A stretch of DNA of 26,342 nucleotides, from contig JBEEPT010000147.1 in the NCBI GenBank assembly GCA_041190985.1, positions 1 to 26,342 on the forward strand, in the 5' to 3' direction. Numbering within the stretch: position 1 is the first letter of the stretch; each line of letters begins with the position of its first letter. The notes under the pieces were generated by a model that did not search any database, was not told the origin of the DNA, and worked only from the letters and a program-made list of their open reading frames with translations. The stretch comes from Malikia sp041190985. Its GTDB lineage: Bacteria; Pseudomonadota; Gammaproteobacteria; Burkholderiales; Burkholderiaceae_C. Below are positions 1 to 7,816 of the stretch, piece by piece. A program made the translations under genes and the position numbers.

Positions 1-1
1 C

Positions 2-388
2 GAGCGCATCCGCGCCGGCGGCGCCGGCATCCCGGCGTTCTTCACGCCGACCGGGTACGGCACCAAGATCGCCGAGGGCAAGGAGACCCGCGAGATCGAC
101 GGCAAGCGCTGCGTGCTCGAGCACGCGATCCGCGGCGACTTCGCGATCGTGAAGGCCTGGAAGGGCGACAAGTGGGGCAACCTCGTCTTCAACAAGACGT
201 CGCGCAACTTCAACCCGCTGTGCGCCCAGGCCGGCAAGATCACGATCGTCGAGGTCGAGCACCTCGTCGAGGTCGGCGAGCTCGATCCCGACCACGTCCA
301 CCTGCCCTCGATCTATGTCCAGCGGATCTTCCAGGGCACGAGCTACGAGAAGCCCATCGAACAGCGCACCACGCGGAAGCGGAGCTAG
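2..388 (+). CDS. scoA: 3-oxoacid (acetoacetate/succinyl) CoA-transferase subunit A, C-terminal part
   Basis: The reading frame is open from base 2 to a TAG at 386-388 and gives the last 128 residues. The protein would transfer CoA between succinyl-CoA and a 3-oxoacid (acetoacetate or 3-oxoadipate) as a heterodimer with the next gene. The segment holds the conserved GGAGIPAFFTP and GDFAIVKAWKGDKWGN blocks and the family's C-terminal HLPSIYVQRI block. The family is about 230 residues, so roughly 100 N-terminal residues lie outside the window. The stop is 2 nt before the ATG of subunit B, which is the usual operon arrangement. Acetoacetate versus 3-oxoadipate specificity cannot be read from the sequence. 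Confidence 0.93.
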   Translation, partial: ERIRAGGAGIPAFFTPTGYGTKIAEGKETREIDGKRCVLEHAIRGDFAIVKAWKGDKWGNLVFNKTSRNFNPLCAQAGKITIVEVEHLVEVGELDPDHVHLPSIYVQRIFQGTSYEKPIEQRTTRKRS

Positions 389-390
389 TC

Positions 391-1032
391 ATGCAGCGCC
401 TCGACAGAGATCAGATGGCCAAGCGCGTCGCGCAGGAGCTGCAGGACGGCTTCTACGTCAACCTCGGCATCGGCATCCCGACGCTGGTGGCCAACCACGT
501 ACCCGACCAGATCGAGGTCTGGCTGCAGAGCGAGAACGGCATGCTGGGCATCGGCCCCTTCCCCTACGAGGATGAGGTCGACGCCGACCTGATCAACGCC
601 GGCAAGCAGACCGTCACGACGATCAAGGGCTCGTCCATCTTCGGCAGCGACCAGAGCTTCGCGATGATCCGCGGCGGCAAGATCAACCTGTCCATCCTGG
701 GCGCGATGCAGGTCACGGCCACGGGCGACCTGGCCAACTGGATGATTCCGGGCAAGATGGTCAAGGGCATGGGCGGCGCCATGGACCTGGTCGCCGGCGT
801 CAGGCGCGTGATCGTGCTGATGGAGCATGTGGCGCGCAAGAAGGACGGCAGCGAAGACCTGAAGATCCTGCCCGAGTGCACGCTGCCGCTGACCGGCAAG
901 GGCGTGGTCGACCGCATCATCACCGACCTGGGCGTGATGGACGTCACGCCCGAGGGCCTGAAGCTGGTCGAGCTGGCCGACGGCGTGACGCGCGAGTTCA
1001 TCCAGGGCAAGACCGGCGTACCGCTGATCTGA
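391..1032 (+). CDS. scoB: 3-oxoacid CoA-transferase subunit B
   Basis: 213 residues, the normal length for the B subunit. The motif SENGMLG carries the catalytic glutamate (E48 in this numbering), which forms the glutamyl-CoA thioester intermediate in this family. The N-terminal GIGIPTL and the later GGAMDLVAG and LPLTG blocks are also typical. The ATG at 391 is chosen because it follows the scoA stop by 2 nt and starts with the family's usual MQRLDRDQMAKRVAQEL helix. A longer in-frame reading from 172 is out of frame with scoA and only overlaps it. A strong terminator follows directly. Enzyme class is secure; the physiological substrate is inferred. Confidence 0.95.
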   Translation: MQRLDRDQMAKRVAQELQDGFYVNLGIGIPTLVANHVPDQIEVWLQSENGMLGIGPFPYEDEVDADLINAGKQTVTTIKGSSIFGSDQSFAMIRGGKINLSILGAMQVTATGDLANWMIPGKMVKGMGGAMDLVAGVRRVIVLMEHVARKKDGSEDLKILPECTLPLTGKGVVDRIITDLGVMDVTPEGLKLVELADGVTREFIQGKTGVPLI

Positions 1033-1051
1033 GCCGTCCCATCCTGGCAGG

Positions 1052-1090
1052 AAAGCCCCCGCACGGCATCGCGCCGGCGGGGGCTTTTTT
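1052..1090 (+). terminator. Rho-independent terminator after scoB
   Basis: An 11-bp stem (1052-1062 AAAGCCCCCGC with 1077-1087) closes a 14-nt loop and runs into six T residues (1085-1090). The opposite strand has few trailing T residues, so it mainly serves scoAB. It abuts the stop codon of the convergent rluA gene at 1090-1092. Confidence 0.9.
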
Positions 1091-1839
1091 CAGAACGGCG
1101 GTGGCGCCTCGAAGCGCATGCCGGCACCGCTGCCCGGGTGCGGCAGCTCGATCGCGCAGGCGTGCAGCAGCAGGCGTGGCGCGCTGTCCAGCGCGGCGTC
1201 GTCGGCGTAGAGCTCGTCGCCCAGGATCGGGTGGCCGATGGCCTGCAGGTGCAGGCGCAGCTGGTGGGAGCGGCCGGTGACGGGCTCTAGCTCCAGCCTG
1301 GCCGCAACGAGCCCGCCCGCCTGTTCCTGGCCCAGCAGCCGCCAGCGCGTGCGGCTGGGCTTGCCGGTCTCCAGGCAGACCTTGCTTTTCGGGCGGTTCG
1401 GCCAGTCGACGATCAGCGGCAGGTCGATGTCGGACCAGCCCTGCGCGTCGGCACCCGAGGCGTCGGGCAGGCCGGACACCAGGGCCTGGTAGCGCTTGTG
1501 CACCTCGCGCTGGGCGAAGGCGCGGCTGAGCACCGACTGCGCCGCTGCGCCGCGTGCCAGCACGATCAGGCCCGAGGTGCCCATGTCGAGTCGGTGCACG
1601 ACCAGTGCGTCGGGGTAGAGCGCCTGGACGCGCGCGCTCAGGCAGTCGGCGTTGTCGGGGCCGCGTCCGGGCACCGAGAGCAGGCCGGCGGGTTTGTCCA
1701 GTACCAGCAGCGCGTCGTCGGCATGGAGCACGGTCACGCCGTCGGGCACCGCGATGCGGCGCAGCGGCCGGGCCGTGAGGGTGGAGGGCGGGCCGGCCGG
1801 GCCAGGGTCGTGCGCCGGGGCCGGCTCTGTCGGAGTCAC
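1090..1839 (-). CDS. rluA: RluA-family pseudouridine synthase (rRNA/tRNA)
   Basis: 249 residues. It isomerises uridine to pseudouridine in structured RNA; RluA proper modifies 23S rRNA U746 and tRNA U32. The family motif HRLDMGTSGL is present with the catalytic aspartate at D85, along with LDKPAGLLSVPGRG near the N-terminus and the C-terminal GRSHQLRLHL and GHPILGDELY blocks. It has no S4 domain, which separates it from RluC/RluD and favours the RluA branch. The start is a GTG at 1837-1839 overlapping the recJ stop codon, so translation is probably coupled to recJ. The frame stays open well upstream, but that part is only the shadow of recJ. Exact RNA target is inferred. Confidence 0.87.
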   Translation of the reverse strand: MTPTEPAPAHDPGPAGPPSTLTARPLRRIAVPDGVTVLHADDALLVLDKPAGLLSVPGRGPDNADCLSARVQALYPDALVVHRLDMGTSGLIVLARGAAAQSVLSRAFAQREVHKRYQALVSGLPDASGADAQGWSDIDLPLIVDWPNRPKSKVCLETGKPSRTRWRLLGQEQAGGLVAARLELEPVTGRSHQLRLHLQAIGHPILGDELYADDAALDSAPRLLLHACAIELPHPGSGAGMRFEAPPPF

Positions 1840-3572
1840 AGTTCGGCGCCCTCGACCATGAAGCGCAGCCGGCGCTGGCCCTGCCATTCGTCGGCGTCGA
1901 GCCGGAACGCCAGCTTCACGCGGCTGGGCAGCGGCTCGGCGCGGCCGAACCAGATGCCGTCGACCGGCTCGCCGGCGTGGCGCAGCTTGAGCTGCAGGTG
2001 CTTGCCGCCGACCAGGCGCTGCGAGACGACCTCGACCTCCTCGCAGAACAGCGGCGGCGCGAAGCCCTGGCCCCAGACTTCCTGGTTCAGGCTGTCGACG
2101 GTCTCGAGGCGGCGGTACTGCGGCTCGAGCGGGCCGTCGGTCTCGAGCCGGCGCTGCAGCGTGGCCTCGTCCAGCCATTCGGCGGCGATCTGCTGGAAGG
2201 CCTCGTCGAACAGGTCGAGGTGTTCCTCGGCGATGGTGCAGCCGGCCGCGGCCGCGTGGCCGCCGAAGCGCAGCAGCACGCCGGGGTGGCGCTTGGCGAT
2301 CAGGTCCAGCGCGTCGCGCAGGTGGAAGCCCGGGATCGAGCGGCCCGAGCCCTTGAGCTCGTGCTCCCGGCCCTCGGCCTGGCTGGCGGCGAAGACGAAG
2401 GTCGGGCGGTACAGCTTGTCCTTCAGGCGCGCCGCGACGATGCCGACCACGCCCTCGTGGAAGTCGGGGTCGAACAGGCAGAGCGCGGGCGGCGGGGTCT
2501 CGGACTCGTCCCAGAGCTGCTCGGCCAGCTGCAGCGCCTGCTCGCGCATGTCGCCCTCGAGCGTCTTGCGTTCGCGGTTGATGGCGTCGAGCTGGTGCGC
2601 GAGCTCGGTGGCGCGCGCGGGCGCGTCGGTGCTCAGGCACTCGATGCCCAGCGTCATGTCGGCCAGGCGGCCGGCGGCGTTGAGGCGCGGGCCGATCGCG
2701 AAGCCCAGGTCCTGGCTGTTGGCGTGGTTGCTGCGCCGGCCCGCGACCTGGAACAGCGCCGCCAGCCCGACCGGCAGTGCGCCCGCGCGGATGCGGCGCA
2801 GGCCCTGCGCCACCAGGCGGCGGTTGTGCGTGTCGAGCCTGACGACGTCGGCCACGGTACCGAGCGCGACCAGCGGCAGCAGGCTGTCGATGCGCGGCTG
2901 GCTCCTGGCGTCGAACACGCCGCGCGCGCGCAGCTCGGCGCGCAGCGCCAGCAGCACGTAGAACATCACGCCGACGCCGGCGATCGCCTTGCTCTCGAAG
3001 CCGCAGCCGGGCTGGTTGGGGTTGACGATCACGCAGTCGCGCGGCAGCCGGACCTGGCCCTGCTCGACCGCGGGCAGGTGGTGGTCGGTGATCAGCACCT
3101 GCAGGCCCAGGGTGCGCGCGTGCGCCACGCCGTCGACGCTCGCGATGCCGTTGTCGACCGTGACCAGCACGTCGGCGCCGCGGTCCTTGACGCGCTCGGC
3201 GATCGCGGGCGTGAGGCCGTAGCCGTCGGCGACGCGGTCGGGCACCAGGTAGTCGACCGCGTTCCAGTCCAGCGGCGCACCGAGCAGGCGCAGCCCGCGC
3301 AAGGCGGTCGCGCAGGCAGTGGCGCCGTCGCAGTCGTAGTCGGCGACGATGCAGACGCGCTGCCCGGCCGCCATCGCGTCGGCCAGCAGCACGGCGGCCG
3401 CGCGCGCGCCCAGCATCTGCTCGGGCGGTTGCAGCAGGCTCAGGGCGTCGTCGAGCTCGCCGATGTGCTGCACGCCGCGCGCGGCGTAGAGGCGCGCGAG
3501 CAGCGGGTGCACGCCCTCCTGCTCGAGTGCCCAGACGGTGCGCGGCGGGACGTCGCGGTTGATGATCTTCAT
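1836..3572 (-). CDS. recJ: Single-stranded-DNA-specific 5'-3' exonuclease RecJ
   Basis: 578 residues, matching the usual RecJ length. RecJ degrades single-stranded DNA 5' to 3' in RecF-pathway recombination and mismatch or base-excision repair. The DHH phosphoesterase metal ligands are visible: ADYDCDG (D78, D80, D82), VTVDNG (D140) and TDHH (D163-H165), followed by the DHHA1 signature GGHAAAAGC in the C-terminal half and an OB-like tail. The ATG at 3570-3572 is chosen because it overlaps the stop of the upstream gene in an ATGA and gives the canonical MKIINRDVP start. The frame extends to 3701, but this only shadows the upstream gene. It lies between an rpfE-like gene and rluA. Confidence 0.96.
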   Translation of the reverse strand: MKIINRDVPPRTVWALEQEGVHPLLARLYAARGVQHIGELDDALSLLQPPEQMLGARAAAVLLADAMAAGQRVCIVADYDCDGATACATALRGLRLLGAPLDWNAVDYLVPDRVADGYGLTPAIAERVKDRGADVLVTVDNGIASVDGVAHARTLGLQVLITDHHLPAVEQGQVRLPRDCVIVNPNQPGCGFESKAIAGVGVMFYVLLALRAELRARGVFDARSQPRIDSLLPLVALGTVADVVRLDTHNRRLVAQGLRRIRAGALPVGLAALFQVAGRRSNHANSQDLGFAIGPRLNAAGRLADMTLGIECLSTDAPARATELAHQLDAINRERKTLEGDMREQALQLAEQLWDESETPPPALCLFDPDFHEGVVGIVAARLKDKLYRPTFVFAASQAEGREHELKGSGRSIPGFHLRDALDLIAKRHPGVLLRFGGHAAAAGCTIAEEHLDLFDEAFQQIAAEWLDEATLQRRLETDGPLEPQYRRLETVDSLNQEVWGQGFAPPLFCEEVEVVSQRLVGGKHLQLKLRHAGEPVDGIWFGRAEPLPSRVKLAFRLDADEWQGQRRLRFMVEGAEL

Positions 3573-4537
3573 AGCTGGCTCAGTATCAGTGGGATGTCGG
3601 GCTGGCGCGCCGGCCGCAGCAGGCCCTTGAGGCGCGACCAGAGGCCGGCGCTGCCCGGGCGGGCGGGGCTGGCCCAGGTCTGGGCGTGGCGTTCGCCGCA
3701 CAGGGTCAGCCGGACCGCTTCGCCGGCCTCGGCGCGTTCGATCAGCACGGCGACGGCACTCTGGTCGATCTGCTCCCAGGCCCGCCCCCAGCTGGCCAGG
3801 TCGCCGTTCAGCGCCGGCTGGCGCAGGCGCTCGTCGAGCTCGGGCGCGTCCTGGGGGATGGCCTGTTGGTGGCCGTCCCAGACGCCGCTGCCGCTGATCC
3901 AGAAACCGTTGACCGGGGGCAGGCCGCGCGCGGCGCGCGCATCGTTGACCGCGTGGGTATAGAACAGCATCTGCGCCTCGCTCTGCAGGCGCAGCAGGGC
4001 GCGCGCCTGTGGATGGCGGCTGGCGTCGGGCAGCCAGGCGTCGACGCGGCGGTGCGCGACCCGGTCCAGGCTGGCGCAGGGCAGGCCGGCGAACACCTCG
4101 CCTTCGGCGCGCCAGCGCCCGGCGCTCTCGAAATGCAGCGCCAGGCCGTCTTCCTCGGCCCAGGGCCGCAGCGCCTCGAGCAGGGCGCGCGAATCGGCCT
4201 CGGACAGCTCCAGCCCCTCGGACGGCTGCAGCGTCACCTGGTCCATGCCGGCCTGCCAGTGGCAGGGGTTGAACCAGGCGCAGGCGCGTCCCGCCACGCC
4301 GGCCTGCCAGGCCGCCCAGGGAATGGTGCCGTCGCCGTTCGGCAGGCCGAGGGCGCGCGCGAGCGCGCGCTCGTGCGGCGGGCTCAGCGAGTATTCGTCG
4401 CCTTCATCGCGCCCGAGCGGCTCCAGCAGCGACAGCAGGCGCGACAGGCCGGGCAGCGGCGGCAGGGCCGGGGCAGCGCCATGCTGGCCGGGCAGGTGGG
4501 CGCTGGTGGCGGCGTAGGGGACGATCAGGTGCGGCAA
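3569..4537 (-). CDS. RpfE-like conserved protein (COG4255-type) upstream of recJ
   Basis: About 322 residues of unknown biochemical role. This protein type sits directly upstream of recJ in many betaproteobacteria and is sometimes annotated as a phosphoglycerate mutase-like or RpfE-type regulatory protein; in Xanthomonas rpfE is also next to recJ. Visible features are an N-terminal LPHLIVPYAA strand, a central RLQSEAQMLFYTHAVNDARAARGLPPVNGFW segment with a GSGVWDG turn, and a proline-rich tail. No metal or nucleotide motif is clear. It overlaps recJ by ATGA, so the two are co-translated. There is no ATG near the start: TTG at 4535-4537 fits homologues beginning near this strand, while TTG at 4609 is possible. 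Family recognition is from memory; function is not assigned. Confidence 0.7.
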   Translation of the reverse strand: MPHLIVPYAATSAHLPGQHGAAPALPPLPGLSRLLSLLEPLGRDEGDEYSLSPPHERALARALGLPNGDGTIPWAAWQAGVAGRACAWFNPCHWQAGMDQVTLQPSEGLELSEADSRALLEALRPWAEEDGLALHFESAGRWRAEGEVFAGLPCASLDRVAHRRVDAWLPDASRHPQARALLRLQSEAQMLFYTHAVNDARAARGLPPVNGFWISGSGVWDGHQQAIPQDAPELDERLRQPALNGDLASWGRAWEQIDQSAVAVLIERAEAGEAVRLTLCGERHAQTWASPARPGSAGLWSRLKGLLRPARQPDIPLILSQL

Positions 4538-4620
4538 GGTCGTGGCGCCAGTCGGCGGGGGGGAGGAAAACCTCTTATTGTCGGGGATGCCACAATCTCG
4601 GGTCGGCAACTCGGTGATCC

Positions 4621-5877
4621 ATGCAAATTCCCTACGAATTCCTGCTCGGCTGGCGCTACACGCGCGCCGGCCGCGCGACGCGGCGCAACGGCTTCATCTC
4701 CTTCATCAGCGGGGTCTCGATGCTGGGCATCGCGCTCGGCGTCGCGGCGCTGATCGTGGTGCTGAGCGTGATGAACGGCTTCCAGAAGGAGGTGCGCGAC
4801 CGCATGCTGGGCGTGCTGTCGCATATCGAGGTCTTCACGCCCGACGGCGGTGCCCTGCCCGAGCTCGGGCGCACGCTGGCCGAGCTGCGCGCCCACCCCG
4901 AGGTGGTCGGCGCCGCCCCCTTCATCGCGGCCCAGGGCCTGCTGGCCCGTGGCGAGGCCATGAAGGGCGCGCTGGTGCGCGGCATCGATCCGGTGCAGGA
5001 GCCGCAGGTCACGAGCCTGGCCGCCGAGCTCGCGCAGTCGGTGCTGCCGCGGCTGCAGCCGGGCGGCTTCGGCATCGTGCTCGGCGGCGCGCTGGCGCAG
5101 AGCCTGGGCGTGCGCGAGGGCGACGCGGTGACGCTGATCGCGCCCAGCGGCCAGGTCACGCCGGCCGGGGTGGTGCCGCGCCTCAAGCAAATGCAGGTGG
5201 TCGGCGTATTCGATTCCGGTCACTACGAGTACGACTCCACGCTGGCCTTCGTGCACATGGACGACGCGGCGCGCATCTTCCGCCTCGAGGGCCCGACCGG
5301 GGTGCGACTCAAGATCAGCGACCTGCACCGCGCGCGCGAGGTCACGCAGGAGCTGGCCGGCAGCCTGAGCGGCGACCTGCTGCTGCGCGACTGGACGCGC
5401 CAGAACCGGACCTGGTTCGCGGCGGTGCAGCTGGAAAAGCGCATGATGTTCATCATCCTGACGCTGATCGTCGCGGTCGCCGCCTTCAACCTGGTCTCGA
5501 CGCTGGTGATGACCGTGACCGACAAGCGCGCCGACATCGCGATCCTGCGCACCCTGGGCGCGAGCCCGGCGAGCATCATGGGCGTGTTCGTCGTGCAGGG
5601 CGCGCTGGTGGGCGTGATCGGCACGCTCGCCGGCCTGGCGCTGGGCCTGGGCCTGGCGTTCAACATCGGCACCCTGGTGCCGGCGCTCGAGCACCTGCTG
5701 GGGACACAGTTCCTGCCGCAGGACGTCTACCTGATCAGCCGAATGCCGAGCGATCCGCAGCGCGGCGACATCGTGCCGATCGCGCTGATCTCCCTGCTGC
5801 TGGCCTTCGCTGCCACCCTGTATCCGAGCTGGCGCGCCAGCCGCGTCAATCCGGCCGAGGCCCTGCGTTATGAGTGA
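4621..5877 (+). CDS. lolC: Lipoprotein-releasing ABC transporter permease LolC/LolE (LolF-type) family
   Basis: 418 residues, inner-membrane permease of the Lol system, which extracts outer-membrane lipoproteins from the inner membrane and hands them to LolA. The topology is typical: a membrane segment at about residues 26-50, a large periplasmic domain, then three segments at about 275-300, 318-348 and 382-402. The N-terminal FISFISGVSMLGIALGV block and the GASPASIMGVFVVQG coupling region near residue 315 are family hallmarks. Only one permease gene precedes lolD, so the complex probably contains a permease homodimer, as described for LolF-type systems. The gene ends inside the start of lolD with an 8-nt overlap. 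Confidence 0.94.
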   Translation: MQIPYEFLLGWRYTRAGRATRRNGFISFISGVSMLGIALGVAALIVVLSVMNGFQKEVRDRMLGVLSHIEVFTPDGGALPELGRTLAELRAHPEVVGAAPFIAAQGLLARGEAMKGALVRGIDPVQEPQVTSLAAELAQSVLPRLQPGGFGIVLGGALAQSLGVREGDAVTLIAPSGQVTPAGVVPRLKQMQVVGVFDSGHYEYDSTLAFVHMDDAARIFRLEGPTGVRLKISDLHRAREVTQELAGSLSGDLLLRDWTRQNRTWFAAVQLEKRMMFIILTLIVAVAAFNLVSTLVMTVTDKRADIAILRTLGASPASIMGVFVVQGALVGVIGTLAGLALGLGLAFNIGTLVPALEHLLGTQFLPQDVYLISRMPSDPQRGDIVPIALISLLLAFAATLYPSWRASRVNPAEALRYE

Positions 5878-6559
5878 AGTGGTATTGAGCGCGCATGGCC
5901 TGGTCAAGCGCTTCCAGGAAGGCCGGCTGGATGTGACCGTGCTGCAGGGCGTGGATCTCGAGATCCGAGCCGGCGAGACCGTCGCCATCGTCGGCGCCTC
6001 GGGCTCGGGCAAGAGCAGCCTGCTGCACCTGCTCGGCGGGCTTGACGCGCCCAGCAGCGGCTCGGTCCGCCTGCTGGGGCAGGACCTGGCGGGCCTGGGC
6101 GCGGCCGCGCAGGGCGAGCTGCGCAACCGGCATCTGGGCTTCGTCTACCAGTTCCACCACCTGCTGCCCGAGTTCAGCGCGCAGGACAACGTCGCCATGC
6201 CCTTGTGGATCCGGCGCATGGCGCGCGAGCAGGCCGCGCGCGAGGCCGCCGCCTGGCTGGAACGGGTGGGCCTGGGCGAGCGGCTGCAGCATCGGCCGGC
6301 CGAGCTCTCGGGCGGCGAGCGCCAGCGCGTGGCGATCGCGCGCGCGCTGGTGACCCGGCCGGCCTGCGTGCTGGCCGATGAACCGACCGGCAACCTCGAC
6401 CGTGGCACCGCCGAGGCCGTGTTCCGGCTCATGCTGCAGCTGGCGCGCGAGCAGGGCACGGCCTTCGTGCTCGTGACCCATGACCAGGAGCTGGCGCGGC
6501 GCTGCGACCGGATGCTGCACCTGGGCGCAGGCCGCTTGTCGGCGGCCGTGCCGGCCTGA
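5870..6559 (+). CDS. lolD: Lipoprotein-releasing ABC transporter ATP-binding protein LolD
   Basis: 229 residues, the usual LolD size. It is the ATPase driving lipoprotein release. Walker A is GASGSGKSS (residues 42-50), a Q-loop/Lol motif region reads FVYQFHHLLPEFSAQDNV, the ABC signature LSGGERQR starts at residue 146, and Walker B is CVLADEPTGNLD with D170 and E171, followed by the switch histidine in LVTHD. The FVYQFHHLLPEF segment is the LolD-specific Lol motif, separating it from FtsE or MacB ATPases. The ATG at 5870 lies within the last codons of lolC, so the two are translationally coupled. Confidence 0.96.
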   Translation: MSEVVLSAHGLVKRFQEGRLDVTVLQGVDLEIRAGETVAIVGASGSGKSSLLHLLGGLDAPSSGSVRLLGQDLAGLGAAAQGELRNRHLGFVYQFHHLLPEFSAQDNVAMPLWIRRMAREQAAREAAAWLERVGLGERLQHRPAELSGGERQRVAIARALVTRPACVLADEPTGNLDRGTAEAVFRLMLQLAREQGTAFVLVTHDQELARRCDRMLHLGAGRLSAAVPA

Positions 6560-6562
6560 AGG

Positions 6563-6591
6563 CCGCCGCAGGCAGGATAGGCCTGCGGCGG
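6563..6591 (+). terminator. Strong GC hairpin after lolD (possible terminator)
   Basis: A perfect 11-bp stem, CCGCCGCAGGC at 6563-6573 with its complement at 6581-6591, and a 7-nt loop lie 3 nt after the lolD stop. No T-tract follows, so it may slow or partly terminate transcription, or stabilise the lolCD mRNA 3' end. Confidence 0.5.
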
Positions 6592-6743
6592 ACGGGGTTG
6601 GCCGGCGGCCGGCAAAATGTTCGGGCCTGCCTTCCTGATGCGGTTGCGTTTCGGAGGCAAAATGTGCGATGAGGCCATTGCCTATTGCGTTATCCGGACT
6701 CCGGATGGCATCTCACCAAACTTTGATGGAGACCCCCCAGATC

Positions 6744-7076
6744 ATGAAGCACCTCGTTTCTTCCGCCTTGGCTGCTGCCCTGCTGCTCGCCGTGGGCTCG
6801 ACCCATGCCGCGGTCGACGCCGCCAAGGCCAAGGACCTGGCAACCAAGAACGCCTGCCTGGGCTGCCACGCCGCGGCGACCAAGGTGGTCGGTCCGGCCT
6901 ACAAGGACGTGGCCGAAAAGTACAAGGGCATGGATCCGGCCAAGCTGGCTGCCAGCATCAAGGCCGGCAGCAGCGGCAAGTGGGGCGCCGTTCCGATGCC
7001 GCCGCAGGCCGCGCTGTCGGATGCCGACGCCAAGCTGCTGGCCAGCTGGATCCTGGCCGGCGCGCCTGGCCTGTGA
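6744..7076 (+). CDS. Periplasmic class I cytochrome c (c-551/c8-like)
   Basis: 110 residues with an N-terminal signal peptide (positive MKH, hydrophobic VSSALAAALLLAVGS, cleavage probably after THA near residue 22). The single heme site is CLGCH (C38, C41, H42). GPAYKDVAEKY follows, and M85 in PMPP is the likely sixth iron ligand. This fits a small soluble c-551/c-552 electron carrier for terminal oxidases or denitrification enzymes. The ATG at 6744 is chosen because it yields a proper signal peptide; upstream in-frame ATGs (6669, 6726) would add a charged leader. A terminator follows. The electron partner cannot be told from the neighbours. Confidence 0.9.
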   Translation: MKHLVSSALAAALLLAVGSTHAAVDAAKAKDLATKNACLGCHAAATKVVGPAYKDVAEKYKGMDPAKLAASIKAGSSGKWGAVPMPPQAALSDADAKLLASWILAGAPGL

Positions 7077-7124
7077 TCGCCTCTGCCTGAGTGCCCGGCG
7101 GCCTGTTCTGCCGGAGCGCTCATG

Positions 7125-7158
7125 AAAAAGCCCCAGTCGGCCTGGCCGCTGGGGCTTT
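7125..7158 (+). terminator. Bidirectional terminator between cytochrome c and hemerythrin genes
   Basis: Stem AAAGCCCCAG (7127-7136) pairs with CTGGGGCTTT (7149-7158) around a 12-nt loop. T residues follow on the plus strand and a run of five A (7125-7129) gives a T-tract on the minus strand, so it can serve both convergent genes. Confidence 0.82.
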
Positions 7159-7212
7159 GTCTTTGGCGCGCCCGGCATGGACGCACGCCTGCGGGGGAAA
7201 GCCCGCCTGGGT

Positions 7213-7725
7213 TCAGCTGCAGCTCACGCTGCCACAGCCGCTCATGGTCGCGGGAGTGACCAGGGACGGGTCGGCGAGGGTCTCGGTGCGCGAGTCGAAC
7301 TGGACGTTCTTCATGTGCAGCGCCAGGCCGGCGTCCATGGTCTGCGCATGCATCGGGAGCCATTCCGCGAGCGCGGCCGCCATGCGGTCGATGATTTCCT
7401 CGTCGCCCTGCAGGAAATGGGTCTCGACCTGGCGCATGGTCTCGAGGATGGTCTCGTGGTGGCTGGCGTGGCAGTTGTCGGCGCTGAAGCCGGTCGCGAG
7501 CATCCAGCGTTCTTCCTGGGCGAAGTGCTCCTGCGTGTGGCGCAGCAGTTCGCGGTAGAGCTCGAGCTGGCGCTCGTGCGGCAGGGCGCGCAGGCGCGCG
7601 ACCAGGTCGACCATCTCCTCGTGGGTCTCGTCCATGCGCGAGTCGCCGGTCTGCAGGTCGGACGACCAGTGCAGGTCGGGCACCTCGGGGAAGTCGGCGG
7701 GGCTGGTGGCGGTGGCGTTTTCCAT
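7213..7725 (-). CDS. Bacteriohemerythrin (oxygen-binding di-iron protein)
   Basis: 170 residues. It would bind O2 reversibly at a non-heme di-iron site in the cytoplasm, for oxygen sensing, storage or delivery. The hemerythrin ligands can be placed: H35 in DETHEEM, H67 and E71 in EHFAQEE, H86 and H90 in the HASHH block, and H126 and D131 in HAQTMD. The C-terminal 30 residues after LHMKN are outside the four-helix domain and end in a cysteine-bearing GCGSVSCS tail. The preceding gene encodes a cytochrome c, consistent with respiratory physiology, but the two genes are convergent and not co-transcribed. Confidence 0.92.
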   Translation of the reverse strand: MENATATSPADFPEVPDLHWSSDLQTGDSRMDETHEEMVDLVARLRALPHERQLELYRELLRHTQEHFAQEERWMLATGFSADNCHASHHETILETMRQVETHFLQGDEEIIDRMAAALAEWLPMHAQTMDAGLALHMKNVQFDSRTETLADPSLVTPATMSGCGSVSCS

Positions 7726-7774
7726 GATGGGCTGGATTCTGAAGGGTGGGCCGGTCCGCTGTCTTGACCGGGGT

Positions 7775-7802
7775 CAAAAAACCCCGGCGCGGGGCCGGGG
7801 TT
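7775..7802 (-). terminator. Rho-independent terminator of rne
   Basis: Read on the minus strand: a 9-bp stem (7794-7802 with 7780-7788) around a 5-nt loop, followed by a run of six T (complement of 7775-7780). It lies 15 nt after the rne stop codon and upstream of the hemerythrin start, so it separates the two transcription units. Confidence 0.85.
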
Positions 7803-7816
7803 CGTCGGAGGGGCGA

